A DNA stretch of 64,000 nucleotides from Phaeodactylibacter luteus (GTDB lineage: Bacteria > Bacteroidota > Bacteroidia > Chitinophagales > Saprospiraceae): the NCBI RefSeq assembly GCF_007993045.1, contig NZ_VOOR01000020.1, positions 1 through 64,000 of the forward strand. Direction: 5' to 3'. The notes below the pieces were generated by a model. That model had not been told where the DNA came from. It saw only the letters and a program-made list of their open reading frames with translations, and made no database searches. Position 1 is the first letter of the stretch. Each line of letters begins with the position of its first letter. The translations under genes were made by a program, and so were the position numbers. This document shows, one piece after another, positions 45,881-54,074 of this stretch.

Positions 45881-46732
45881 CACCGGGCGGATCAAGCCTT
45901 CCTGCACCACAGAGGCCACAAGCTGCCCTTGTTGGTTGAAGATACTGCCCCTCGTAAACCCTCGCGCATTAGACGCGCTCGGGCTATCTATAGCATACAG
46001 TAGCCACTCGTCGGCCCGGAATGGGCGGTGGAACCACATGGCATGGTCCAAGCTTGCCAGCTGCACCTGTGTCTGTGCAGCCAGATCGCCGTGAGGCAAC
46101 AAAGCGGTAGTCAGCAAATTGTAATCGGAGGCATAAGCCAGGACCGCCTGATGGGCGCGGCGGGCGGGCGGCATTTCTCCTTTCGACCGCATCCAAACGT
46201 GGCGCAACGGCTGCTGCTTGCCGCTCAGCATAGGGTGGACCCGCTCTACCGGCCGGAACTCGATCGGATGGGAAACTTCCAAAAAACGGCGGATCCCCTC
46301 GGGCAGCTGCCCTCCGTATTGCGCTACCAGCTCATCCCAGCTCATCAGTCCTTCTGGCGGCTTCACATTGGGCATGCTCAGCTGATGGTCGAAGCCCACC
46401 TGCTCCTTTTGAAAGGAGGCCGACATATTGAAAATGGCCCGGCCTTTCTGTATCGCTTTCACCCGGCGGGTCGTAAAACTACCCCCATCCCGGATGCGGT
46501 CTACCTCAAAAATAATGGGATGGGCCACATCACCGGGCAGTATAAAATAAGCATGCAACGAATGTACAACCCGGTCTTCCGGCACAGTACGCATAGCCGA
46601 CTGCAAGGCCTGTGCCAGCACTTGCCCGCCAAAAACCCGCCCGCTGCCCACACTGCGGCTCTGCCCCCTGAACAAGTTCTCTTCTATGGGCTCCAAGTCC
46701 AGGAGCGACAAAAGTGCCTGTATATCATTCAT
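45872..46732 (-). CDS. tesB: acyl-CoA thioesterase II
   Basis: 286 residues from the ATG at 46732; codons upstream read into the divergent promoter region. TesB double hot-dog fold: GRVFGGQVLAQALQSA, HSLHAYFILPGD, GGSFTTRRVKAIQKG, and in the second half DYNLLTTALLPHG and SLDHAMWFHRPFRADEWLLY with the catalytic Asp region. It releases free fatty acid from acyl-CoA. The final codons (VGA, stop) lie within the right end of mobile-element copy 4. Confidence 0.92.
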   Translation of the reverse strand: MNDIQALLSLLDLEPIEENLFRGQSRSVGSGRVFGGQVLAQALQSAMRTVPEDRVVHSLHAYFILPGDVAHPIIFEVDRIRDGGSFTTRRVKAIQKGRAIFNMSASFQKEQVGFDHQLSMPNVKPPEGLMSWDELVAQYGGQLPEGIRRFLEVSHPIEFRPVERVHPMLSGKQQPLRHVWMRSKGEMPPARRAHQAVLAYASDYNLLTTALLPHGDLAAQTQVQLASLDHAMWFHRPFRADEWLLYAIDSPSASNARGFTRGSIFNQQGQLVASVVQEGLIRPVGA

Positions 46733-46875
46733 AGCATAAATTAGGATGAAAGCCCAAATGTACAGCCTACTGCACGCTTGTGCAAGCACGGGCAGCCCTT
46801 GTAGGCTTCTATGGTGGCACCAAGGAAAAAAATCTCTATTTTGGCTCAGCGAATAAAACCGATACCTGCCATACC

Positions 46876-48870
46876 ATGAGCCAAAGCAAGAAGAAAACCC
46901 AAATGCCAGCAACTACCCCGCCAAAAGGCTACCCCAAGTGGTTCGTACAGCCCAAGCTCCATGCCCTCGCCTTGTTCGCCTTCAGCTTTATCCTGTATGC
47001 CAACACCCTTGGGCACGGCTTCGCCCTAGATGACGCTATCGTGATTTATGATAATATGTTTGTACAGGAAGGGCTCAGCGGCATAAGCGGCATTCTGAGC
47101 AAGGATACTTTCTTTGGGTTCTTCAAAGAAGAAGGCAAGGCGGCCCTTGTTGCCGGAGGGCGCTACCGCCCGTTCACCCTCATTCTGTTCACCATCGAGC
47201 GCGCATTTTTCGGCAGCAGCCCAGCAGTAGGGCACTTGTTCAATACCTTGTACTATGGGCTGACAACCGTTATGCTTTACCTGCTCGCCCTGCAGCTGTT
47301 CCGCCCGGAGAACAGCAGAGTAAAAGCCTACTTCATCGCTTTGGCAACGGCTATGCTGTTTGCCGCCCACCCCATTCATACAGAGGTGGTGGCCAATATC
47401 AAAGGGCGGGATGAAATTTTAGCAATGCTGGGCAGCCTCGCCGCTTTGTACTGCTCCCTGCGCGCTTACCGCGAAAAAAAGCCAGTGCTTCATATTGCGG
47501 CAGCCCTCCTCTTCTTCATCGCGCTGATGTCTAAAGAGAATGCCATCATGTTCCTTTTCATCACGCCGCTTGCGTACTATTTTTTCACCACAGCCCGGGC
47601 TGGGCAGATCGCTGCCAACTCAGCAGTACTGCTGCTGCCAGCTGTTGCATTCCTCTTTATCAGGTTCAGCGTACTGGGCTTTGGGCTGGGCGAGCCCCCC
47701 ATGGAGATGATGAACAACCCGTTTGTGAAAGTAGCAGGCGGTGCCTATCTGCCCTTCACGGCTCACGAGTGGTTGGCCACCGTCATCTACTCCCTTGGCA
47801 AATACCTGCAGCTGCTGGTGCTGCCCATCACCCTGACCCACGATTACTACCCCCGGCAAGTCGGCGTCATGACCTTTGCCGACCCGGCCGCCCTGCTCAG
47901 CCTTTTGGCCTATCTGGCGCTGGGCAGCTATGCCTTGCTCAAGCTCCCCCGCAAAGCGCCCATGAGCTTCGCCATCTTGTTCTACTTGGTCACCTTAGCT
48001 ATTGTGTCCAACCTGTTTTTCCCAGTAGGCACCCACCTGGCTGAGCGCCTGCTCTTCATGCCCTCCGCTGGCTTCTGCCTGGCTTTAGCCATTTTAGGCT
48101 ACCGGCTGGCCAGCCGAAATACAGGCAAGGGCAAAGCCCCTGCTTTCGCTAAAACCCGCACCGCCCTTGGGGCAATTGCACTGGCCAGCCTAATGTTCGG
48201 AGCCCGGACAATAGCACGGAACCCGGTCTGGGCTGACAATTACACCCTCTTCACCACCGATGTAAAACACTCCCCAAACAGCGCCAAGCTGCGCAATGCC
48301 GTTGGGGGCGAGCTCATCACCCGTTCGGTAGAAGTAGCTGCGCCTGAACAAAAAACGCGTATGCTCCGGGAAGCCATCGGGCACCTGCAGAAAGCCATCA
48401 GCATACACCCCAACTACAAAAATGCCTACCTCCTGCTCGGCAACGCCTACAACTATTTGCAGGAGTACGAGCCTTCTATCGCCAACTACCAACAAGCTTT
48501 GTCTATCGACCCCAACTACCGGGATGCTCAGCAAAACCTAGGTATCACCTATAAGGACGCAGGGAAATATTACGGGGAAAAACTGGGGCAGATCGATCAG
48601 GCGATCGATTACCTGAAAGAAGCAGATAAGCTGATCCCCGGCACCTACGAAGTTGTCCGCCTCCTTGGGGTAGCGCACGGCATCAAAGGACAGTCCGAAT
48701 TGGCGGTGCAATACTTTTCCCGGGCCACCGAGCTCGCCCCGGAAAACGCTAGTGCGTGGTTCGATTTGGGCACTGCTTACTACAATCTTGGCGATGCTGC
48801 CCGAGGTGAAGCGTACCGGCAGAAGGCTCTGCAAATCGACCCCGATTTCCTTAACAACCGTGGCCAATAG
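46876..48870 (+). CDS. polytopic membrane protein with C-terminal TPR repeats (DUF1736/TMTC-like)
   Basis: 664 residues from the ATG at 46876. A first membrane segment with the acidic ALDDAIVIYDN loop right after it (a feature of GT-C glycosyltransferases), about eleven membrane segments to near residue 460 with AAHPIHTEVVANIKGRDEI, then four or more TPR units (HPNYKNAYLLLGNAYNYLQ, DPNYRDAQQNLGITYKDAGK, APENASAWFDLGTAYYNLGD). The layout matches TMTC-type O-mannosyltransferases. Protein glycosylation in the periplasm is a reasonable but unproven guess. Confidence 0.8.
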   Translation: MSQSKKKTQMPATTPPKGYPKWFVQPKLHALALFAFSFILYANTLGHGFALDDAIVIYDNMFVQEGLSGISGILSKDTFFGFFKEEGKAALVAGGRYRPFTLILFTIERAFFGSSPAVGHLFNTLYYGLTTVMLYLLALQLFRPENSRVKAYFIALATAMLFAAHPIHTEVVANIKGRDEILAMLGSLAALYCSLRAYREKKPVLHIAAALLFFIALMSKENAIMFLFITPLAYYFFTTARAGQIAANSAVLLLPAVAFLFIRFSVLGFGLGEPPMEMMNNPFVKVAGGAYLPFTAHEWLATVIYSLGKYLQLLVLPITLTHDYYPRQVGVMTFADPAALLSLLAYLALGSYALLKLPRKAPMSFAILFYLVTLAIVSNLFFPVGTHLAERLLFMPSAGFCLALAILGYRLASRNTGKGKAPAFAKTRTALGAIALASLMFGARTIARNPVWADNYTLFTTDVKHSPNSAKLRNAVGGELITRSVEVAAPEQKTRMLREAIGHLQKAISIHPNYKNAYLLLGNAYNYLQEYEPSIANYQQALSIDPNYRDAQQNLGITYKDAGKYYGEKLGQIDQAIDYLKEADKLIPGTYEVVRLLGVAHGIKGQSELAVQYFSRATELAPENASAWFDLGTAYYNLGDAARGEAYRQKALQIDPDFLNNRGQ

Positions 48871-48919
48871 CCTTCTTCTCTGAGCCAAGATTGAGCTTGC
48901 CATCCGCTTGAACCAATCT

Positions 48920-48940
48920 GTGTGCGCGCACACTTTTTTA
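48920..48940 (+). terminator. short terminator after the TPR gene
   Basis: GTGTG-CGCG-CACAC followed by six T (48934-48939). Short stem. Confidence 0.6.
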
Positions 48941-49100
48941 AGGTGTACCGGATTTTTTTTGCCGTTTCCGTTAATTACACCGCATAATTTGAGAAATTAG
49001 AGGGTAAGCCTTGCCCCCCGGCAGCTTGCCCCCGCCTGCCAGCTTTGAATTGCCTTTTTTGCGACAAGCTTATCCTTTTTTGAAACAGACCTAGCATCAC

Positions 49101-52100
49101 ATGAAGAAACCGACAACGCTCTACCTCTCCCTGGCCCTACTTGCGCTCTGCACCACCTTGCACGGGCAGTCGCCTGCACATATTTGGGCAGACTCTCTGT
49201 ACGCTACGCTTTCCGAACAAGAACGGCTCGGGCAGCTTTTCATGATCCGCGCCCACTCCGACAAGGGCCCTGCGCATGTGGCCGATGTGAAAGCACAAAT
49301 TGAAAAGTACAAAGTAGGCGGGCTGTGCTTTTTCCAAGGCACGCCCAAGGCACAGGTCCAACTCATTAATGAGTACCAGGCCATGGCCAGCCCGGTGCCC
49401 CTCATGATGGCGATAGACGGAGAATGGGGCCTGGGCATGCGCATGAAAGCCACTACGATGAGCTTCCCCAAGCAGCTCACTTTAGGGGCTATTCAGGACA
49501 ACCGCCTCATTTATGATATGGGGGCAGAAATTGCCCGCCAAATGAAAGTTGCCGGCATCCACGTCAACTTTGCACCGGTTGCGGATGTCAACAACAACCC
49601 CGCCAACCCCGTTATCAACAACCGCTCTTTCGGCGAAGACCGCCTGAATGTAACAGCAAAAAGCTGGCGCTACGCCCAAGGCATGCAAGACCACGGAGTA
49701 ATGGCCTGTGCCAAGCACTTCCCCGGCCACGGCGACACCAATGTCGACTCCCACTATGACCTCCCGGTCATCAATCATGGGCTAGACCGCCTCGATAGCA
49801 TTGAGCTCTTCCCTTTCCGGGAGCTTGCCAAACGCGGCATTGGCAGCATGATGGTCGCCCACCTCAATGTGCCAACCCTCGATGCCCGTGAAAACCGGCC
49901 TACCACCCTATCTTACGGCACGGTCACCCGTCTGCTCAAAGAGGGGCTGGAGTACGACGGGCTTATTTTTACTGATGCGCTGGAGATGAAGGGCGTCACC
50001 AAACACTTCGAAAGCGGACAGGTGGAGGCAGAAGCCTTGGTTGCAGGCAATGACGTTTTGCTCCTGCCCGAAGACATGGAAGCAGCCTTCTCAGAAATTC
50101 GCAAGTACTTAGCTGATGGCCGCCTGAGCTGGGAGCAGCTAGAGCATAGCATCAAAAAAGTGCTGCGGGCCAAGTACGAGCTCGGGGTCACCCAGTTTGA
50201 GCCCCTCTCCACCGATGAGCTGCACGAGCAGCTGCACACCGACGATGCCTACCAACTGAAGCGGGAGCTCCTCGCCAATGCCCTCACCCTTGTCCGGAAC
50301 CCGGAAGGGCTGATCCCTTTTCAGGACTTGAGCGCTACAAAAATGGCCGCCTTGGATATAGGCAGGAGCACAGCCAGCCCCTTTCAACAGCGCCTGCTCG
50401 AATACCGGCAAATGCCCACCTTCCAGGCACCGGCTTCCCTCCCGCTCGACCAACAGCGCAAGCTGATGCGGGAGCTGAGCCAAGCTGACGTTGTTATCGT
50501 TGGGCTGCACAACATGAACAAATCTGCAGAGCAGCAATTTGGCATCAGCGGCAATGCCCGGGAGTTCCTCCGGGTGCTCAATGAGCAGACCAAAGTCGTA
50601 CTCACCGTATTCGGCAACCCTTACAGCCTGCAATACTTCGATGATATCCCTTGGGTACTGGAAGCTTATGAAGAGGAAGAGGACATGCAGGCGCTCGCTG
50701 CAGAAGGCCTCTTTGGCGCTCGTGCCTTCCGGGGGCGCCTGCCGGTCACTGCTTCACCCATCAGCCGTTTTGGGGACGGCGTGATCACCCGCCCGATTGG
50801 CAGGTTTGGCTTTGCACCTCCTCAGGAAGCCGGCATGGATGCTGCGACCTTGGCTGAAATTGATGGGATTGTAGAAGAAGCCATTGCAGAAAGGGCAACA
50901 CCGGGCTGTGTGGTCTTGGTGGCCAAGGATGAGAAAATCGTTTTAAAAAAGGCTTACGGCTACCACACTTATGCCAAAGAACAGCGCGTGCAGGAGGATG
51001 ATGTTTATGACCTGGCCAGCATCACTAAAATTGCTGCCTCCACCTTGGCCGTGATGAAGCTGGCCGAGCAAGGGCTGGCCGACCTTGACGCGCCCCTTGC
51101 CAACTATCTGCCCCAATTGGCGGGCACCAACAAAGCTGCCCTCACCCTTCGCGATATCATGGCGCACCGGGCAGGGCTCAAAGATTGGATCCCCTTTTAC
51201 CAGCGTACCGTTGCCCGCAATGGGAAGCGGATGGTCCGGGATAAAACGTTGTACCGGGCAGCAGCTGAGCCCGGGTTTTCCACAGCTGTAGCCCCACAGC
51301 TTTTTCTCAAGGATGATTTCCGCATGGCTATTTTCCAAGAAATTTACGACTCCCCTGTAGACGAGCGGCCACGGTACAAATACAGCGACCTCGGCTTTTA
51401 CCTGATTGCCGACTTGGTAGAACGGCTGAGCGGGCAGCCTTTGGACCAGTTTGTCAAGGGCCATTTCTACCAGCCGCTCAATTTGGAATCCGCAGGGTTT
51501 AACCCTATGCTCCGCGGTTTTGCAGACCGCATACCGCCCACAGAAATAGACGATTACTTCCGCTTGCAAGCTGTGCGCGGGTATGTCCATGATATGGGCG
51601 CAGCCATGCTCGGTGGCGTCAGCGGCCACGCCGGCTTATTTTCAAACGCAAAAGACCTGGCCGTGCTCATGCAAATGCTGCTGAACGGCGGCAGCTATGG
51701 CGGCGAACAGCTCTTAGCTGCAGAGACCATCAGGCAGTTCACCTCGCGCCACCCCAAAAGCACAAGAAGAGGGATAGGCTTTGACATGAAACAGCTCGAC
51801 CACAGCAGGTGGATGAACCTTCCGCCAGAAGCGGCCAATGGCACTTTCGGCCACACCGGCTTTACGGGCACCTGTACTTGGGCCGACCCCGAGCAGAATT
51901 TGGTATTTGTGTTCCTTTCCAACCGGACCTACCCGGATATGAGCAACTTCAAGCTCAACAAATTGGGCACCCGCCGCCGGATCCTCTCCGTGATCTACGA
52001 GTCGATCGCACAATACGAACAGCAGACGGCCATGCTGGCCTCTCCGCATAAAAACGCATGGGCACAAGCGCAACCTTCTGCACTTGTGCCCATTGGAGCG

Positions 52101-52106
52101 CCCTGA
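49101..52106 (+). CDS. GH3 glycoside hydrolase fused to a beta-lactamase-type serine hydrolase
   Basis: 1001 residues, signal peptide ending LHGQ. The N-terminal half is a NagZ-type GH3: KHFPGHGDTNVDSHYDLP near 204 gives the His/Asp acid-base dyad and IFTDALEMKGV near 290 the nucleophile. The C-terminal 400 residues are a class C-like serine hydrolase: SITK (SxxK) near 638, YSD near 760, HTG near 917. Such fusions are known in Bacteroidota and presumably process peptidoglycan muropeptides (beta-N-acetylglucosaminidase plus peptidase or esterase) in the periplasm. An 11-bp inverted repeat sits in the last codons. Confidence 0.92.
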   Translation: MKKPTTLYLSLALLALCTTLHGQSPAHIWADSLYATLSEQERLGQLFMIRAHSDKGPAHVADVKAQIEKYKVGGLCFFQGTPKAQVQLINEYQAMASPVPLMMAIDGEWGLGMRMKATTMSFPKQLTLGAIQDNRLIYDMGAEIARQMKVAGIHVNFAPVADVNNNPANPVINNRSFGEDRLNVTAKSWRYAQGMQDHGVMACAKHFPGHGDTNVDSHYDLPVINHGLDRLDSIELFPFRELAKRGIGSMMVAHLNVPTLDARENRPTTLSYGTVTRLLKEGLEYDGLIFTDALEMKGVTKHFESGQVEAEALVAGNDVLLLPEDMEAAFSEIRKYLADGRLSWEQLEHSIKKVLRAKYELGVTQFEPLSTDELHEQLHTDDAYQLKRELLANALTLVRNPEGLIPFQDLSATKMAALDIGRSTASPFQQRLLEYRQMPTFQAPASLPLDQQRKLMRELSQADVVIVGLHNMNKSAEQQFGISGNAREFLRVLNEQTKVVLTVFGNPYSLQYFDDIPWVLEAYEEEEDMQALAAEGLFGARAFRGRLPVTASPISRFGDGVITRPIGRFGFAPPQEAGMDAATLAEIDGIVEEAIAERATPGCVVLVAKDEKIVLKKAYGYHTYAKEQRVQEDDVYDLASITKIAASTLAVMKLAEQGLADLDAPLANYLPQLAGTNKAALTLRDIMAHRAGLKDWIPFYQRTVARNGKRMVRDKTLYRAAAEPGFSTAVAPQLFLKDDFRMAIFQEIYDSPVDERPRYKYSDLGFYLIADLVERLSGQPLDQFVKGHFYQPLNLESAGFNPMLRGFADRIPPTEIDDYFRLQAVRGYVHDMGAAMLGGVSGHAGLFSNAKDLAVLMQMLLNGGSYGGEQLLAAETIRQFTSRHPKSTRRGIGFDMKQLDHSRWMNLPPEAANGTFGHTGFTGTCTWADPEQNLVFVFLSNRTYPDMSNFKLNKLGTRRRILSVIYESIAQYEQQTAMLASPHKNAWAQAQPSALVPIGAP
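52058..52093. other. 11-bp inverted repeat inside the GH3 gene end
   Basis: ATGGGCACAAG (52058-52068) and CTTGTGCCCAT (52083-52093), in frame with the last codons. No T-run follows. Might slow or end transcription. Confidence 0.4.
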
Positions 52107-52305
52107 TATCAGGCTGGCTTAGCGCTTGCCTGGAGCGGTTCCGTTATAAAAACCAAGGGTTTATGCCCGCCCACTGTACCTGCACGGCCAGCAGGGCCCT
52201 GGCGAGGTCACTGAATTTAAGTTTAGCGGGCCAAATAAAAACTCAGCGAAGAAGCCAGGCTCATAAAGCACTGATTTACAACAAGGGCGAGCCCCAAACG
52301 TACGC

Positions 52306-53145
52306 TTAGTACTTGATCAACGGCAGCGCTTTCACTTTGCCCTTGTGGCTGACACGGACCCGGTATGCCCCAACTGCCAATCGCTGCACATCGAGGGCAG
52401 CTGTAGCTTGCCCCCCATCCACCTGAAGATTGCTGCTTTGCACCACCTGCCCATTGAGCGAAAGGATATCGATTTGATACCTACCGTTCTCGGCCTGCGC
52501 CAAAGACAACTGGGCTACATCTTGGGCGGGGTTGGGGAACAACCGGATCTCGCCCTGCAAAGCGGCAATGCCCGAAGTGCTGTTTGGGCTCATCTCACTG
52601 AGCACAACTGGGCTATCTAGCGTGGCAGCCCCATCTCCGCCCGATCCTGCGGCACTATTGGCCGCCACAGCCGAGCTAAAGAAGCGTACCTCTCCAGTAC
52701 CTGCAGCCGGGGCTACCCATTCCATCTCAAAAGTATTCGTAGCAATGCGCTGACTTTGCTCCGGATACTGCCTGCCGCCCAGCATGGTAATCTGCTGCCC
52801 AGAGCCAGGGTTCTGAAAAGTGCCAGCCTGCATATTATCGCCCCCTGCCAAGGCCACAGCCTGATAGCCATAGCTCGAAGGGCTGCCTGTTGCATTGACC
52901 GTCAGGCGCATGGTGTAGACCTGCCCTGGCTCATAGCTCGTGACGGGCGTTCCGCCATCCAGGATTTCCAAATCCAGAGACGGAGAAAAAGCACCTGCAC
53001 TGTGGCAGGCTTGGCAGGTTGCATTACTGAAAGGCGAGCCTGTACGGTCCTGCCCTTGCACTTCCGCAGCACCAGAGCTGTTGTTCATAAAGAGGAAAGC
53101 GGCACCTGACAGTGCCATGCAGATGTAAAGGATCTTGAATTTCAT
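52306..53145 (-). CDS. choice-of-anchor V domain protein with a CxxCH motif and T9SS tail
   Basis: 279 residues. Signal/anchor segment (about 1-26), then CQACH at 44-48, a standard covalent heme motif, in the context SNATCQACHSAGAFSP. A beta-sandwich domain (about 55-185, GGTPVTSYEPGQVYTMRLTV) fits the choice-of-anchor V / reelin-like group. A type A sorting tail begins near residue 200 (IRLFPNPAQDVAQLSL). Single heme binding is inferred; relatives are seen as extracellular proteins of unknown role. Confidence 0.85.
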   Translation of the reverse strand: MKFKILYICMALSGAAFLFMNNSSGAAEVQGQDRTGSPFSNATCQACHSAGAFSPSLDLEILDGGTPVTSYEPGQVYTMRLTVNATGSPSSYGYQAVALAGGDNMQAGTFQNPGSGQQITMLGGRQYPEQSQRIATNTFEMEWVAPAAGTGEVRFFSSAVAANSAAGSGGDGAATLDSPVVLSEMSPNSTSGIAALQGEIRLFPNPAQDVAQLSLAQAENGRYQIDILSLNGQVVQSSNLQVDGGQATAALDVQRLAVGAYRVRVSHKGKVKALPLIKY

Positions 53146-53272
53146 AGTCTGAATTGGGTAACAAAATGGGGGTTCACGACGGTAATATACGTGAGCATTC
53201 CAACGCAGGGTTGATTGCCCTTGGCATAACTTCGGTTTTGCCGTGAATTAGACAAGAAGAGGCGGGAATGGT

Positions 53273-53839
53273 TTAAGCATTGACCGGATAGCCGTAGCCC
53301 AGCTCAGGGTGGAAACCCGGCACCCCCCGAAAAAAGGCTTCTACCACCTCACGGTCCTGCTCCCAATCGCCGGTAGGCCAAAAAGGGGGGCTGATGCGGA
53401 TCACTTTGTGCCCCCAATCAAAAGCAGCCATAAAAATGGGCACCTTTGCGCCAAGCGCCATATAGTAAAAGCCTGTCCTTAGCCGTTCCACCCGCTTCCG
53501 GGTCCCTTCCGGAGCAATACAGAGGGCAAAATGTTCGTGCTGCTCAAACAGGCGGACTACCCCATCCACATAACGAGAGCTACGGGAGCGGTCGACCGGG
53601 TGCCCCCCCAGCCTACGGAAGAGGATGCCCCACGGGCCACGGAATAGGCTGTCTTTGCCTACAAAATTGATGGAAAGCCCAAGGGCAGAGCGCGCTAATA
53701 TGCCAATCACAAAATCCCAGTTGGAGGTATGGGGGGCTGCAATGAGGACGTACTTTTGCGGCAGCACCTGTACCTCCTGCTCTATTCGCCAGCCCAACCT
53801 TTGCAGCAGGTAGCGGCTCAGCTGTTGTCCTCTTTTCAT
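53273..53839 (-). CDS. lysophospholipid acyltransferase (PlsC-like)
   Basis: 188 residues. Catalytic HX4D as H37-TSNW-D42 and the substrate motif APEGTRKR near residue 110; FYYMALGAKVPIFMAAFD follows. It is shorter than typical PlsC and lacks an N-terminal membrane helix, like the compact glycerol acyltransferase group. It probably acylates a lysophospholipid or ornithine lipid at the inner membrane. Divergent from the CotH gene. Confidence 0.88.
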   Translation of the reverse strand: MKRGQQLSRYLLQRLGWRIEQEVQVLPQKYVLIAAPHTSNWDFVIGILARSALGLSINFVGKDSLFRGPWGILFRRLGGHPVDRSRSSRYVDGVVRLFEQHEHFALCIAPEGTRKRVERLRTGFYYMALGAKVPIFMAAFDWGHKVIRISPPFWPTGDWEQDREVVEAFFRGVPGFHPELGYGYPVNA

Positions 53840-54074
53840 TTCACCTTTGCTTTATGACCGAAACAATATACTGCCATTTGCGTATAACCACCAGCATTTG
53901 GCGCCTAACAGATCGCCCTGCAGCAATATCCGGCCATTCAACCGGCCAGAAGGCCGGAGCACTGTACTCGGATTCAACATTGCCAGGCCCTGATAATTTG
54001 CGTATTTTGCGGAGCTGCACTGCTGAAGTGCCTGCCCATGAACCGATTCCTGAAAGCTACGAACACCAGACACC

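Noticed and set aside
45699-45890. Possible 8-bp direct repeat (CCCGGCGG / CCGGGCGG) around copy 4
   Set aside because: One mismatch, and it does not sit cleanly outside the element ends, so it is not counted as a target duplication.
48975-48995. CATAATTTGAG as a promoter for the GH3 gene
   Set aside because: One base short of TAnnTTTG and with a 22-bp spacing to the nearest TTTG, so too weak to list.
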